Source of the DNA: Dromaius novaehollandiae
Taxonomy: Eukaryota; Chordata; Aves; Casuariiformes; Dromaiidae
Assembly: GCF_036370855.1 (NCBI RefSeq)
Contig: NC_088112.1
Location: forward strand, 12,888,469-12,952,468
Length of the DNA stretch: 64,000 nucleotides
Reading direction: 5' to 3'
The stretch's first letter is position 1. The number at the start of each line of letters is the position of its first letter. Under the pieces are notes generated by a model. It was not told the origin of the DNA, ran no database searches, and saw nothing but the letters and a program-made list of their open reading frames with translations. The translations under genes and the position numbers were made by a program. Shown one piece after another: positions 1-13,500 of this stretch.

Positions 1-236
1 TGTGCATGTGTATTTCTCTCCCTTTTTATTTTTTTCCCTCTTTCTCTTTTTCTCTTTCTCTTCCTCTTCTTCTCTCTTCCTCTTCCTCTTTTTCCCTTTC
101 TCTTCCTCTTCTTTCTCTTTCTCTTCCTCTTTTTCTCTTTCTTTTCTTCTTTCTTCCTTTCTTCTCCTTCCCTTCCCTTCTTTCTCTTTCACTTTCTTTC
201 TCTTTCTTTGTTTCTTTCTCTCGCATTCACTCTCTC
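1..236. repeat. Long pyrimidine-only low-complexity tract
   Basis: About 225 bases are almost purely C and T on the plus strand, built from irregular CTTTTC, TCTTCC and CTTTCT units with very few purines. The open frames crossing it code only for Ser/Phe/Leu or, on the other strand, Arg/Glu/Lys, which is a composition artefact and not a protein. Such homopurine-homopyrimidine tracts are common in vertebrate genomes and can form triplex DNA. The tract may continue left of the window. Confidence 0.9.
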
Positions 237-3200
237 TCCCTTTCTGGGTCATTTGCTGTGCTCTAGTGAGCCGAAGCCCTCGCTCTCTCTAGCTGGGTGA
301 AGCGTGTGCAGCACAGGGCAGTGAGGGTGGCTCTGTGGCCCTGGTGCACCTGAAGGCAACAGGACCTGATCTGAGCCTGGAGCAATTTTGAACAATCTTG
401 AAATAGCCTTGAAGGGGCACCCGAGCAGCTGGGAGCTGTTAGAAAGCAGCCGCGCGCCGGCCACACCAGCTTCACCTCCAGCCGCCTCCCACCCAGGTGG
501 GCATGGGGAGGCGTCTGCCCGTTACCATCAGTGCCGCAGCCTTGGCAATTTCTCCGATTCTAGCACAACAAGTTGCTGATGATGACAGCGCTACAGACTG
601 CTGAAAAGCAGCACAAAAAGACCAAAGGTTTGTGCCTGTCAGCTCCTGAGCAAGTCAGACATCTGCTGCGGAGACGGACATGGAGGGAGGCAGGCGCTGA
701 TCCACGACGCCAGTGGGCATTGCCCGCCCGGTGCCATGAAGGCACTGGGCTCTCTCCCTTTCTCTGGCTCAAGCGCTGCACATGGCTTTGATCTTATGCG
801 TCCCATGTTATACCCTGTGGCTAGGTGTTTGGTTTATGCAGGGGGAATTGTGTCTATATTCACATATAAATTGAAAATGCATTAAACCTGTCAGTTATCC
901 TGCTTTCTGTACATATTTTATTTCTGCTTCATATTCAGCTCTTTCACAGCCACAATATTTTGTGTTCTTTATATGAAAATTAATAAAAAAATTGGATCAT
1001 CATGAAAGACTTCATTTCCTTAAGCTAGCAGTGGTGAGAAAAAAATTCCATCTGCTTTATGTCACCTCAGTTTCAATCAGTCTAAAGTAAATTTCCATCA
1101 GCTCAATCCATATACTTTTCCTCTCTATTTACTCTTCCTGTACTGCATGGAATCAAGCTAAATTACAGGAAGATTTTTATGGGCTTTTTAGATTAGTGCA
1201 CATGGTGTTGCACATAAGAGAGAAGTACATCTTGCTTGTACCGTCCTGTTACCTGCCCAGGGTAACTACTGAATGGGGTTTCACATGTCTTATTTCCCAT
1301 TTGGATTTATCTAGCTTCAATTTACAGCCCTTGAAATTTACTCACACTCTTTCCCTTAGATTAAAAAAACTATTCTGCCTGCTGTTGTTACTTCTAGGCT
1401 GTGACTGGGTCACCTCTTAACCTTCCCTTGGATAAAATAAGTAAGTGTCTTAGCTTCTTCAGCCCCTCACATTGAGGCCTCCAGTTCATATTTTTCTTTC
1501 TTGAACTCTTTATGATTTGTTGGACTGTTTTGGACATGTGGAACCAGCCCAAACAGTGTTCCCTTGATGACTTCTCTGGGATGGTGGGAAGAGGTCCCAC
1601 CACCTCCCTGCTGCTACCTGAATACATAGTTGATAACTGCATTTTCTCCATTAACTACTAATGACTTCTTCCCCAACACTGATAGAAAGGGAGAACAAAG
1701 CTTCACTTGGATAGACTTTAAGAAATGGAATTAAACACTTTTCAAACTGGCTGCCCACATTCTGCTGGGGAAATCTGCCCTTGACTATCCTATAGACATC
1801 ACCCAGGTATGTAGTAACCCGTGATGAGTCCTGTCAATCTCCTGCATCACACCTCCAGCACATCAGGCTTTTGCTAAGAGCACTAATTCTCATTATAGCC
1901 TTACAGAAGTTATGATAAACCTGTTAACATGTATTCCGAGGGACTGGTGCTGTGGACAGCTGCTCCTGCAAGTCAAGGGTGCAAAGTGTGAGCATCAAAC
2001 ACCATGTCAGGCTGCTGCTGCTCAGAGTTGGCTGCGAGGCCAGCTGTGAAGTCCCAAGGCAACCCTGCACACACGATGTTTGTGCAAACACTGTGAGATT
2101 CATCTTCTTTTTCTGTCTGAGGCTCACAGGTTTTGCCAAAAGGACTTTTCTGATTCCACTCCATGCCTCTCCCCCCATAGCCATTACATGCAAGTTATTT
2201 GCTCTCAGTAATTGAGAAGGGATGGGCAGGGCAAGCAAGTCACTCACATTTTGTTCAAAATCCTTTTTGTGCCCTTCTGGTTTAGTTAAATTTGGTCAGG
2301 CTTTTCTGCTGCCCTTTCGACCATGGCAAATAACTCATCACTTCAGATTTGGGATGGTTAGAAGAAAAGGAACAGTAGTGCCACCTGCAGCAGAAACACT
2401 AAAACGTAGGTCTGCTCCAGCCACAGGGATCTGGGTCTGCAGGCTGAGTATCAGACAGGCATTTTTGTCTGGCCCATACATAGACCTGACTTTCAGGGAA
2501 AACCTCCTTTGAAAACACAGCACGCTTGGTGCTTTTTGACCATGCTTACCCCAGTAAGGAAGGTGCTTGGCAATTGCAAGCCAGGGAATCTCTGCATTGC
2601 AATTCTCTGGGAACACTGGGTGAATGAAAGCAGAATAGGATGCTTGCAACAAATTCAAGGTGAGCTCCAGCCAGCTGAGAGCAGGCTAATTTTGGACAGT
2701 GCCTGCCCACACCACCAGTGGCTTTGCTGGTGCCCAGCCATGCCCAGCCAGGGAGTGCATTGCAACCTGCCTGGCCCTGGGAGCCTGAAGATGAACAGTG
2801 TCACCGGTCCTCAGGGCCTGCAGCTCACTTCATCCCTTCTCATAGCAGCCCTGGGGAAATGATGGGCTCTGAGTGATACTGTGAAGACCGTTGCTTCTAA
2901 ATAATTTCACAGTGGAGTGAAAATGAGTGTGGCAGTGAACAAACCCTCACCCAGCAGCTTCCATTGGCAGCCTCCTGCTCGCTGGTGACCTCCACTGATT
3001 GCATTTTTTTTTGCTTTGCCCTCTAGGGCTCAGATGGCCTTTTCCACCAAGCTCTTCTCTTTTCTCACCCAGAGAAAGACTAAGATTAAGACCCAAATCT
3101 GCTCCGCCCATACTGGCATGTAGGACTGTATCTTCTACCCAGTATTTTCAGAGGAATAAGCAGTGATCACACTTGGAGCTGTAACTGTCTTGAATCTCTA

Positions 3201-6200
3201 TTTAATATCAATTTACTAATGTTATTCTTTCCAAATTAGAGAAAACAGACTTATAATAACACCTTAGTTATGTTTTCAGTGATCAGCAGGCAAGTAATGG
3301 GCAATCAGCATCACGCTCAACAGTCACAGATAGCACAGCAAGGAACGGGCACAATACAGCTGCAGTAAGAAAAGATACCAACCTGACCAGATTTTACATA
3401 CATACAAATACAGGTCTTTTTTTTCTCTCTCTCTGATGCGTAATAGTGCAGAACATTTCTAATCTGCCCAATATGTCCCAGCCAGCCCATTTCTAATTTG
3501 AGGCTTTGCAACAAGACATGATCATGGGGAGGACAGCTATAACTCACATATGCTATTATACCAGATCTCCACAGGAAGCCACTAACTAATAGTCCACGGG
3601 GTTCACCCCAGCTCCAGCATCTGACCACAGACCTCTTGTGCTGGTCCTCAGGGTCCGCTTTCTGCTAGCACTGAGGCTACAGCCAACTGAAGTCTAAAGA
3701 TGCAACTCACTTTTATTTACAGGCCAGCACAAAACCCTTTGCACTAGTGAAGTTTGGGAAAGCTTATGCAGTTCTCTCAGAGCATCTCAGGAGAGCAACA
3801 CACTCCTGGGAATGAGGCACAGAGCAGGATGCAGAGTGATGTGTTCTGGGATGCTGTCTGAGACCAAACACCAGGATGCTCTGATCAAAGCATACAGGCA
3901 GGATTAAGGGCATATCATCCACTGCACAGAAAGGGTATGCTGATTAACTGCCAAAAAGATAACAGTAAGTTGCTGTAAAACATTTGCTATCTGAAAAATG
4001 CCATTTCATTAAAGTTCAGACCTTCTGTGGACATTTGCTTGCTAATGATTTTTCATTAAAGAAAAACACAGACCATCCCAGAAACATCTTGCTAACATCT
4101 CTCTTCCATTCCAAAAATGTCAAGAAGGAACACTTCAACTGCTCCAATAGCAGTGTGATATGACTTTTCTTTCCAATATTTATTTTACATTATGAAAAAG
4201 ATCAAATATTTCAACTGACCTTCAAAATAGCATAATCCAAGCTTTGTGGGACACTAGCCTTGTTTTTTAAAGCTCATTTTGCAACAAGAGGTATTCCAAG
4301 AACAAATAATTTCCCAGGTTTGCTAGTCCTACCTTAGCCCATACTAGTTGCAAGGGGAACATAACTGTCTTACTAAAAGGCTATTAAACAGGACTACCAC
4401 ATCTTGAAGGTAAACATAAACCTTGTCTAACCACCACAACTGGTTACAAGTCTAATTCACATTCACAGAAGCAGATCTCAACAGACGTAAGTCTTTACAT
4501 ACTCCCCGAGGTCAATGAAGCATTGCTTAATTAGCCAGACATGGGAGATCAGGTCAGAAGGAGAGAGTGGGAAGAGATTTCAAGAGGTCATGAAGTCCCT
4601 TCCTTTTTTTATTGCAGGATCCAATACACCAGCATTTGACAGGTGATAGTGTAATCTGCTGTCAAAAGCCTCTGTAAGCTTTTTTCAAAGAACTCGCAAT
4701 TAGAAAGTTCTCCATAATAACCAACTAAAAACTGCTGCAAATAAAACTAATTTCTTCTTTTCTTTCCTCCAAAGATCAGAAGAACCCATCCAGATTAGTG
4801 TCCTCTTTTTTTTTTTACATACTGGAGGACTTGTGGTACAGCTGGATCCCTAAGATGACCCTTTAAGTCTTTAATATGCCTTCCAAACATGCATATGGCT
4901 TTAAATGTGCGTTCCCCAGAAGCAATTCAAACAGAAAATTGCTTTGCCTACTTCACAGATGCAGAGAGGAAGACAGAAAAAATGTACCTCAAGTGTTGCA
5001 AAAAAGTAAATACGAGTGTGCCAATGGAATGGAAAACCAACACCAAAGTCATTGGAGCTTAGTGGCGCACATCTGCAAAGCTGATTTTTCTCCAAAAACT
5101 TGTAAGTGGGCTTATGAATACCAGCTAGCATGGAGCAGGCTTGCGAATCCTGTTCCACGCTGGTTCCTCTTGGAGAGGAGGCACTCGATAGCAGGACAAC
5201 AGGGGGCTGGTGGTTACTGCAGTAAGCGTGTTCACAGACCTTCTTCAACATCTTGCTCTTGAATTATAGCATACAGAGGCTGCAGCGGGAGCCTGTGAGA
5301 CACCCAGTTCCCTCTCACCTGTACACAGGAACCTGGCATAAAAGTAAGCACAAACCTGGCTTTCTCTTGTGTTTAGGAACAGCATCATGAGTGGGAAGCT
5401 CTTAGCAGATGAGCAAATAGATATATTCCCAATCCTGTAAAGACAGAATATAGTGGCCGGCATTTGTCTGCTCCACGTCTGCCTCTGCCACTGTTACTTC
5501 CCATTGAAGAGAATTTTACTTCAGTCTCAATGAGCCAGTTACACCACTGAAAAAGGGACAGAATCCAGCCCCCACTGGGGAAACCAGCCAAAAGGGAACA
5601 GAAGTAACAGAGCACCCTCCTAGCTGAAAAGAAATCTCTGTCCCTCACCTCTTGTCAGGTTTAATTATCTTGGAGGTATGAAGAAAAAGAAACACTGGGA
5701 TGGGTCCGACAGCCTTCTGTTGGTGCCTGTTGTAGCTTATCCTGTCCTCCCTCCTCGTGGCCGTAAGCTGCTGGAAGACCAATATTGTTAGGGTACACAC
5801 TGGAGCCCTGGTTCGGCATGCCCTGTGCTCCACACTTCAGCAGTTTGAAGCTGATTAAAGCATTGAACCCTGCCTGCCTTCTGGACTCATTACAGAGGGT
5901 TCCTGGGCCCAAGCATGCTCATGAATTATTCAAGAAGATAGGTGGGCTCTGAAGTAAACAAATAGAGGAAAAAGTAAATGACCTTGAGCAGAGGCACTCT
6001 GTCACCTGGGGGGAGGTCACTGCAGGCTCTGAGTCCCTTATACAAAGATATTAAAAAGATTTTTAAAAGAATATATAATGCCCTCTCCACCAGTCTCCTT
6101 CACTTCTTAGGTTGACAATTTTCTTCCCAGCAAGGTACACTGCAGAAAACAGGGACTTTCCATTTGCTGACTGCAGCAACAACAAAAAAAATCCTAGTTA

Positions 6201-9200
6201 GAAGCAAAAGCCAGAGAGTTTTATATCTGCAATCTATAAGTGACAGGTTTTTTTAAATCTAAAATATAGTCTCTAATTAGTATTAATTTGGTTACTTCCA
6301 TGGAACTGAGATGGAAGTTTGCTACAAATATTTAAATGCTCCAGAAGAAAATTAATCCTACTGCTTTTTCCATGTAAGCTGTTATTCTCAATTGTGTCAT
6401 TATGATGTGGATGCAATATGAGAAGTCACTGCTGTTCTTTCAAGGGATGACCAGGCATGCATTTACCTTTCATTATAATTGTAGAAGAGAGTTGAAAAGT
6501 AGGTGGAGCACATGCCATATACAGACTTCACTGCCAGAAAAGTGCAAACTAATCTGCCTTGGCTGAAATGGAGGAGAGGCCATGAGATTCAGAGCAGAAA
6601 TTCACATAGTGCTAACATAACACAGACCACAAGTGCAGTACATCAGCCTGGCTGCTGGTGGGTATGGAGGAAAGACCAAAAGGAGTAGATAGCAGATCAC
6701 ATACCTGGCAGGTCAACACTGGAACAGACTGTGAGGAAGCAGTTTGACCAGATAGGCATGCAAGGAAGCCCATCAGGAAAGAGCGTGAGATCTCACCTTG
6801 GGTGAACACATTCTGAGCTTCCCATGGACACTGGATGTCAATAGATCCATATCAACAATTGTGTTATTTGAACTCTTTCTGAGCAGCTTTTGCACTGTGC
6901 AGTTCAAGAGTCCAGGCTCCCTTGGCAGTCAGTGAAGGCAGGTAGGAGCCTCCAGAGGGAAACTTGGAGGCTCTGGCATAGACAGCAGTGAGGATCCTGC
7001 CTCTCTCTTGACTATCCAGAAGCAACCAGGCTTCTTGCTTCAATGCCAGGAGCTGGACACATGTCCTCTGCCAGCGTTCCCATCATGCAGCACGGTGCCT
7101 GGATGATCCCCTTCAGTAGCACATGTGAAGAAGCTACAGAGAAGTCCCCTTTCCAAACAAAGGGCTTCTTTAAGGTCCGAGCAAGTCTCTGGGGTTATGA
7201 TGTGCCGCTTTCAGAATCTGTTTTGACCATAATATGCAAACATTGTCTAGAAACATGTGACTGCACACATCCTGTGCAACTGAGATATCGTCTCACTCTG
7301 CAGAATTGTTTTTAAACACATTCCTTGGATGGAGGCCCTACTCCACATCACTATGGGACAGGGCTGCTCTCTTATTACAGCTATTTTGACACAATAAGCC
7401 AGAGAAGCCCCGACCACAGCTGGGCCTCCAGGGTGATATGGCCTTGCACAAGCTTGCATGATCCTGCAGACAAAGCTGGAGACGAAAGAAGATGTGCCTA
7501 TGTGTGTATTGTGCTTGAAACAGAGCTGCAGAAGCAGGTGGGTGATATTGCTAGCTGAGCAAGGGCTGCATCATTGATGTACTGCTTTGGGGCTACACTG
7601 TTGTCTCTGCCCAGGGGTGCCATGTAGACTCAGCAGGCTGTTTTGCAGCCGGGGCTCTCTGACTCTTCTCCATTGTGTAACATACTCACAGCAGCATTAG
7701 GAAGGTAAATAATTTGCCCAAAGTCATTAGACAGGTCAGTGGCACAGACAGAAATATGAATAAAATAACTCCCTGATTGTCCCTCTCTTTCTCTTCTTCT
7801 TTTCATGCATCTTTCTTGGAATCCTTTACCTTCTACAGTGCTGAAATGTCACCCTCTACACAAATTAAATAGTAACACCCTGGAACTGATGATTGAATTA
7901 TCTCACAAGTCCTGCCTATAGAGATTTAAACTGAACAAAATGTATTGGTGGTTATTATTCTGAATGCAAGGGATCTGGTTCCTGAATTTTCAATCACATT
8001 AAAGTGGAGAATCAAATTAATCAGGAATTGGATGAAGTGGAAGATTCTTGATCAGTAAATTAGTTGTAAAGTTCCCATGTGAATAAAACCTGAAGACTGA
8101 GGAAACAATTATGCTTGGCTCACCCAAAATAAAAGAGTTTGTGCCTGATTAGCCTACCTTGCATAAACTTTATCAAATGTCTTTCTCTCCATCAAAGGTA
8201 ATCAGAAAAATTAGTTCACATTTGCATTTTATCGGTATTCCAGTACAGCCCTACAGATCTGCAGCCTCCTGGCTGCTGGTGTGCCAATTTCTTTACATCA
8301 TCCTCAGGCTAGGAAAACAAAGCAGGAGGTAACAACCACCTGCAGCACTGGCTGCTGGAAATATGGCAAAAGACTGTCACCTAATGGCCAAACAACACTA
8401 CATTTTCAATGAACTTCTGTATCCTTTTTTTTTTTTCCGAGTCATTATTTGCAACACTCTTGTGTTACTGCTCTGGTCCCCTATTCTGTTTTGCATGATA
8501 CAAACCAAAAGACTCTGTCTTTGCTTTCATGGATTTTTTTTTTTTTTTTTTTTTGTAGCTGTTCTCTGGAAGAGATGGTGCCTACATTTCAAATCAAGAC
8601 AACCAGTGTCTTATTTTCTTCTCCACCCTGGGTATAACGCAGTCTAAATGTAATCATAACACAAAGCTCGACTTTCTCCTGATTCTGTCTGTGGCATAGT
8701 CAGTGCTGGCTGGTAAACAGCCCCTCTGCGATCTGAACCAAAGTCTAAACTCACCAGGGAGGATGGTCTCAGGCCAGTTCTTGGCTGTAAACAGTTCAGG
8801 GCCTATGGCATGAGTGAGCCACAGTCGCTCACACAGTCACTCAGTGGCTTCTTCTCCCTTCCTCATAAGCACTGTCCTCTAATTTATCTGAAGCCGCCTG
8901 TTCCTACAATAAAGTCTCCTTAATCGTATAAGCTAATACAGATTTCTCATCCTCATAGCTGTCAAGTAAGGGTATGACAACAGCCAGATATTTCAAAGGG
9001 TACAAAAATTTCCCAGTAGTCAACTGTCAGATAACCAGGTTCTGGGGAGGTTTCCTCCTAACTGCCAAAACCAAGAAGTGATTTAAGCCCAGAAATGTAA
9101 GGCTTGGTTCTTTCAGCATGGAAGAAAAGAAAAGGCAGAGCCCAATCTGCCTTCACTATTCCAACAACATGCACTGCACTGCCAGCTCTGCAATAGCAAA

Positions 9201-10464
9201 GCATTTAAAGTGAATTCTGAGGGATTTTTGGCTGCCTGGCTTTTGTTAACCTGCATTGAAAGAGCAATGAAGGAACCCTATGACAAAACCCTAATAACAT
9301 ATTCCCTTTTTTGCTGCAGGTAGTTTTTGCAGTGATCTAAATACTAAATGTTTCAGTGGCCCATTCCCAGGAGGAGGTCAGTTCCAGAGGGGAATGGAGA
9401 TATTGAATTCATCCTATCAATATTTTATAACAACTGAAAAACTTGCAAATGTAAGTTCCATACACAGCTTCTGAAACAATCATGCCTTCCTTCTTCTATA
9501 TCCAGAAAATATATCTTTTTGCAGAAATTGCTTTAGACAGAAAGTAACATTTTTTGTCCTTGCTTGGCGGTCACTAAAACCGTGAAATTCACTCAGCCAT
9601 ACTTGCATAATTCAAGAATCTCCCAAATCTCCTAGGATTTAAGGGATAAATTATGCTAACTTTACACAACAGGACTCTGCTCCTGTGAGTAAGTTCTTAT
9701 TAATCTAGCCTCCAGTACTGTCATTTTGGACAAGTAAATGCACTCAGCTTGGCAAAATCTCCGGGCAAGGGTTGTCTTTTCATTTACACTCATTTGCAGG
9801 CCTGTGGAACAATGGCATGATCAGGGTTCATTAGCAACACAGTTAACAGTGGGAAGAGAGGGAAGAGAGATGGAAGGGCAGGAAGTGAAAGAGGCCAAGA
9901 GTGGAGTAGAAGACACGTCCTTGGGGTGTATGCCTACTGCTCTGCTCTGTTCCCAGCAGCGTCCTTCCTACCAGATATTCCTGCTGCCCCACTTCCTTCC
10001 TCTTTCCACCCTTGCCAAGTGCTACATGGCAAGACCTTTCTATTTCAGTCCCTCAGTCCTGTTTTCCATCATGTGCATCATTTCATTAACAGTAAATGCC
10101 TTTCTTAAACATGAAATGCAGCACTAATCTGTCCAAATGGGTTTTTAGTGGGATAGACAGTTTTCCTTTTTCCCTTCTCCAATTTTGTAGCATCCCTATT
10201 CAAATTGGCCTTCCTGTACATATTCATATAATTGGCTGGCCTCAATCTTTAATAAGCTGTATTTGTATGGAATCTCAATTTGCTCATAAAAAAGTAATGT
10301 TTAATGTAGTTTAATGTTCACCTGTCTTTCTGTGAAGGAGATAGACAAAATAGCTTTTGATTAATTTTTCCATTAGGTTCATGTTAATTTGTATCATGAG
10401 GAGGGGAGAGAGAAAATGTATTTAAGTGCCCAATCTGAATGACAAAGCAATTCCTACAAGCTCC
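237..10464. other. Gene-free intergenic stretch
   Basis: I see no coding exon, RNA gene or clear transposon here. The longest open frames are under 130 codons, lack recognisable domains and fit chance expectation. The sequence is AT-rich unique DNA with short homopolymers, including a T21 run at 8534-8554. In the conserved tetrapod order this side of the TIM cluster leads into a large gene-poor interval, which fits. Confidence 0.6.
8534..8554. repeat. T21 homopolymer
   Basis: An uninterrupted run of 21 T. No target-site duplication or SINE body could be recognised around it. Confidence 0.9.
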
Positions 10465-10580
10465 CTATCCTTTCAAGTTCCCTGTCTCACAGTTAATCTG
10501 TTTTGGGTTTCCAGAAAGTGGGCCAAGAACATAAATATTTTCTTCTTGCTGATCTCTAATGTGGACCCTGCTGGATTGCT
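10465..10580 (-). CDS. Candidate terminal cytoplasmic exon of TIM gene B (EENIY motif)
   Basis: On the minus strand an open frame runs from a possible acceptor (ends TGTCAG, exon from 10580; an alternative ends CCTGAAG, exon from 10588) to a TAG at 10465-10467. It encodes DQQEENIYVLG followed by about 18 more residues. The EENIY core matches the last exon of gene A, which encodes AEENIYTIH, and the conserved Tyr motif of TIM-1 and TIM-3 tails. The acceptors are mediocre, the distance to the transmembrane exon is about 19 kb, and the connecting exons are unproven. A chance match is possible. Only RNA evidence would settle it. Confidence 0.3.
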
Positions 10581-13500
10581 CTGACACTCTTCAGGAAAGC
10601 TTGCCTTGCAGTACGAGACCAAAGAACCTCAGTTTATATTTGATTTCACCGGGAGAAGGTTAAGAGGTGACCAAAGTATCTCCCTTATTTTCTATTAAGA
10701 AAGAACTCTTTAATCTAGCGGACAAAGGCAGGAAAAGAACCAATAGCTGAAAGCTGAAACTGGATCAATCCAAGCTAAGTATGGGGAGTAATTTTTTTTT
10801 TTTTCCAAACTAAGGAGAGTAATTAACCATGGGAACATCTTCCATTAGGGCCTGATAGACTTTCTATCACAGGAAGTATTTGAATTAAAGACTAGGGATG
10901 TATCCAGCTCAACCACACAGGAGCAAGCAGGAGGAAGAAGGTGAGTTTTACTCCTGACTATGAGACTGGCAAGACGAACCCAGGATGCTGCTGCAACTCT
11001 GGTGCCAATGGCTTTTTAAAAGCATATTGAAAAATTGAACTGAGTGACAAAGAGAAGCACAAAACAATTTAAGAATTAGAAAAGTAAGAGGCTGTGAGGC
11101 ATTTTAAAGGTCAACTTTGTTTATCAAAAAGAAGTCAAAGCCATTGCAAATGAGTGTTTTCCTAGGGAAAAAAGATTGGTGCTAAATCTTGGGTGGAGAA
11201 AGGCACAATCGGAAACTATGGCTGTGATTTGAATGCAATCAAACAAGGCAGAAATGAAACAGTGAGTCCTCTCTCTCCACCTCTAATAATGGTGGAGTTC
11301 CTTGTTCTCCATCAGCATCTCTAAAGTATGACTGACTGCATCTCTGGAAGATGCTTTAGTCAAGATCTCACTCTTCTTGCAAGAGAAATGAGTCCAAAGC
11401 TCACCAAGCCAAAGCAGTAACAGGCATGCATCTGATGCCACCCTTAACATGGGAAACAAGAATAGCATTACCTACGGGGTTAGACCTGAACGCCTGGATG
11501 GCTCTCCCTGAGCACTGTCTTTCTGTGAAGAAGAGGAGCCAAATTTTGAATGGAGTAGGCAGAGATTATCATTCTGGACAATAGAACCTCATTTCCATTC
11601 TGGTCAGGGATAATAAAGCTGAGGACCATATGTCTGATCAGCTGGAAAATAAAAGAAAAATTAAAAACTTGAAGATTCTTAGTATTCCTAAAAACACCAC
11701 AGCAGATTGTTTGCAAGGTTCACATGTTATCAGACTTACAGAGCCTGTAGAGGTGTTTCCGGGCAACATTTCTTTTACAGCAGCCAACTCTCTCCTAAAC
11801 CCTGCTGTGATGTCTCTCCAATGGCTGACTCTTTTCTATCCTGCCACAGGATAGGGGCAGCTGTCAGCAAAACGAGGTTACTGGAGCGCTGGAGTGAAGG
11901 TGTTGCTGTGCTCTCAGACTGAAGGCACCCATGCAGAACAGTCCCTTCTGGCAGAGCAAGGAAGGCTCTACACAGCACAGACACACTGTTTTCTATTATT
12001 ATTGTGAATCCAGAGGACATGGGAGGAATAGAGGGAATTCACAGCATTTTCTATTGATGGAGAGCTAAGCTAGAAGTATGGCCATTATTGCTCAAAGAGT
12101 CCAGAACAGGAAGACAAAGAGAAATCCCAGGAGAGGACAATTATTCTGCATCTCATGCATTTCAGGAAGGTCTGATAGAAAGAGAGACACACTGAAGGAC
12201 GCAGCTGAGACTGAGAAGTAAGTCTAGTGAGGGGAGTCTCAGTGCTCTGTTATTTTGACTGCAAAGGATGACACATCCCAGCTGTTAAAAGTCAATTTGA
12301 AATTAAGCAGAAGTGCTTTTCAGTCCCTTGAAACACCACTTTTACAAGCCTAGGGACACTGAGGAAGGAATTCTTCACTGTTGAAGCTGATATCTGTTCT
12401 TTGGCATTTTAAAATATTGAAAACCCATCACAGCTAATGAGAAACAGCAAGTGGGTCATGCCCAGAGAGATGTGGCTCAGTCCTTCCTTGGAGGGACTGG
12501 TCATTGAGAAAGACAAGGGCTGTGTAAGGAGGCAGCTGGAGGCCACATGGCTCTGTTGCTTGAGTGTCTGTACACACAGTCCCAGCTCACATCTACACTG
12601 GATCTGAACAGGAGCAAAGCAGTTGTCTTGCTGTTTGCTACAGTGACTCTCATCATTAGATAGAGCCACTTGCTGTTTTCCTCACGAATTCTTAGAGACA
12701 AGTATCTGGGATTCTGGGGGCTTTGGGAAGAGAAAAGTATTTCTGTTTGTATTAAAATATTGCCTAGGAACCCCAGCCAGGATATTAAGTCCAACCTGCA
12801 GGGCACTCACCTGGAGGCTGTGGAATCTGTGACTTTAAAAGTTTAGTCAAAAAAAACATATAGATGAGCAGAGCATATACACAGAAATCTTGTCCTGGTA
12901 TGTTAGGCTGGCACAGGACTCAGTCTAGGTAAATATTCTCTTGCAAAGTCCCCAAAATATTTGGGGTACTTCACTAAAGAGCAGGATCAAACAGGATTTG
13001 TATCACTTGGAAATTCAGAGGAGACAATGACAGATCCTTATGACACTCTACAGATGGTAAGGTGGAAAAAAAGAGAAGGCATGGAAGAATTAATTTTGGA
13101 TTCAGGCAGAATGTGACCAACTAATGGATCAGTAAGATATTAGTATTATTAAGGAAAAAATAACGGGACCATCATTAAATAAATGGACAGAGAGGAGTCA
13201 GCCATACTAACAGATGCCACTGAATACCAAAGAGAGCCAGGAGACAGCTAAATAATGTATTGTAATATCAGACACACACTGGTGACCCAATGCTACAGCA
13301 TGAAATGGAAATGAATCAATACCAAGTAATAAGAGAGAAAAATACATGGATTAGTGAGGACAGAGATGGATTTCTGATCCAGGATTTTCCCCAAAAGACT
13401 TCTGTGTGCTCTAAGAACTATAAATCTTTAATCAGTTCATCAAGTAGCTCACTTATTCCTGTATGCATACACTTGGGGCGGGACGAAAGTACCTTATACA

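Noticed and set aside
4876-5262. 128-codon plus-strand frame with a 116-codon frame opposite
   Set aside because: Mutual shadows without homology or splice context.
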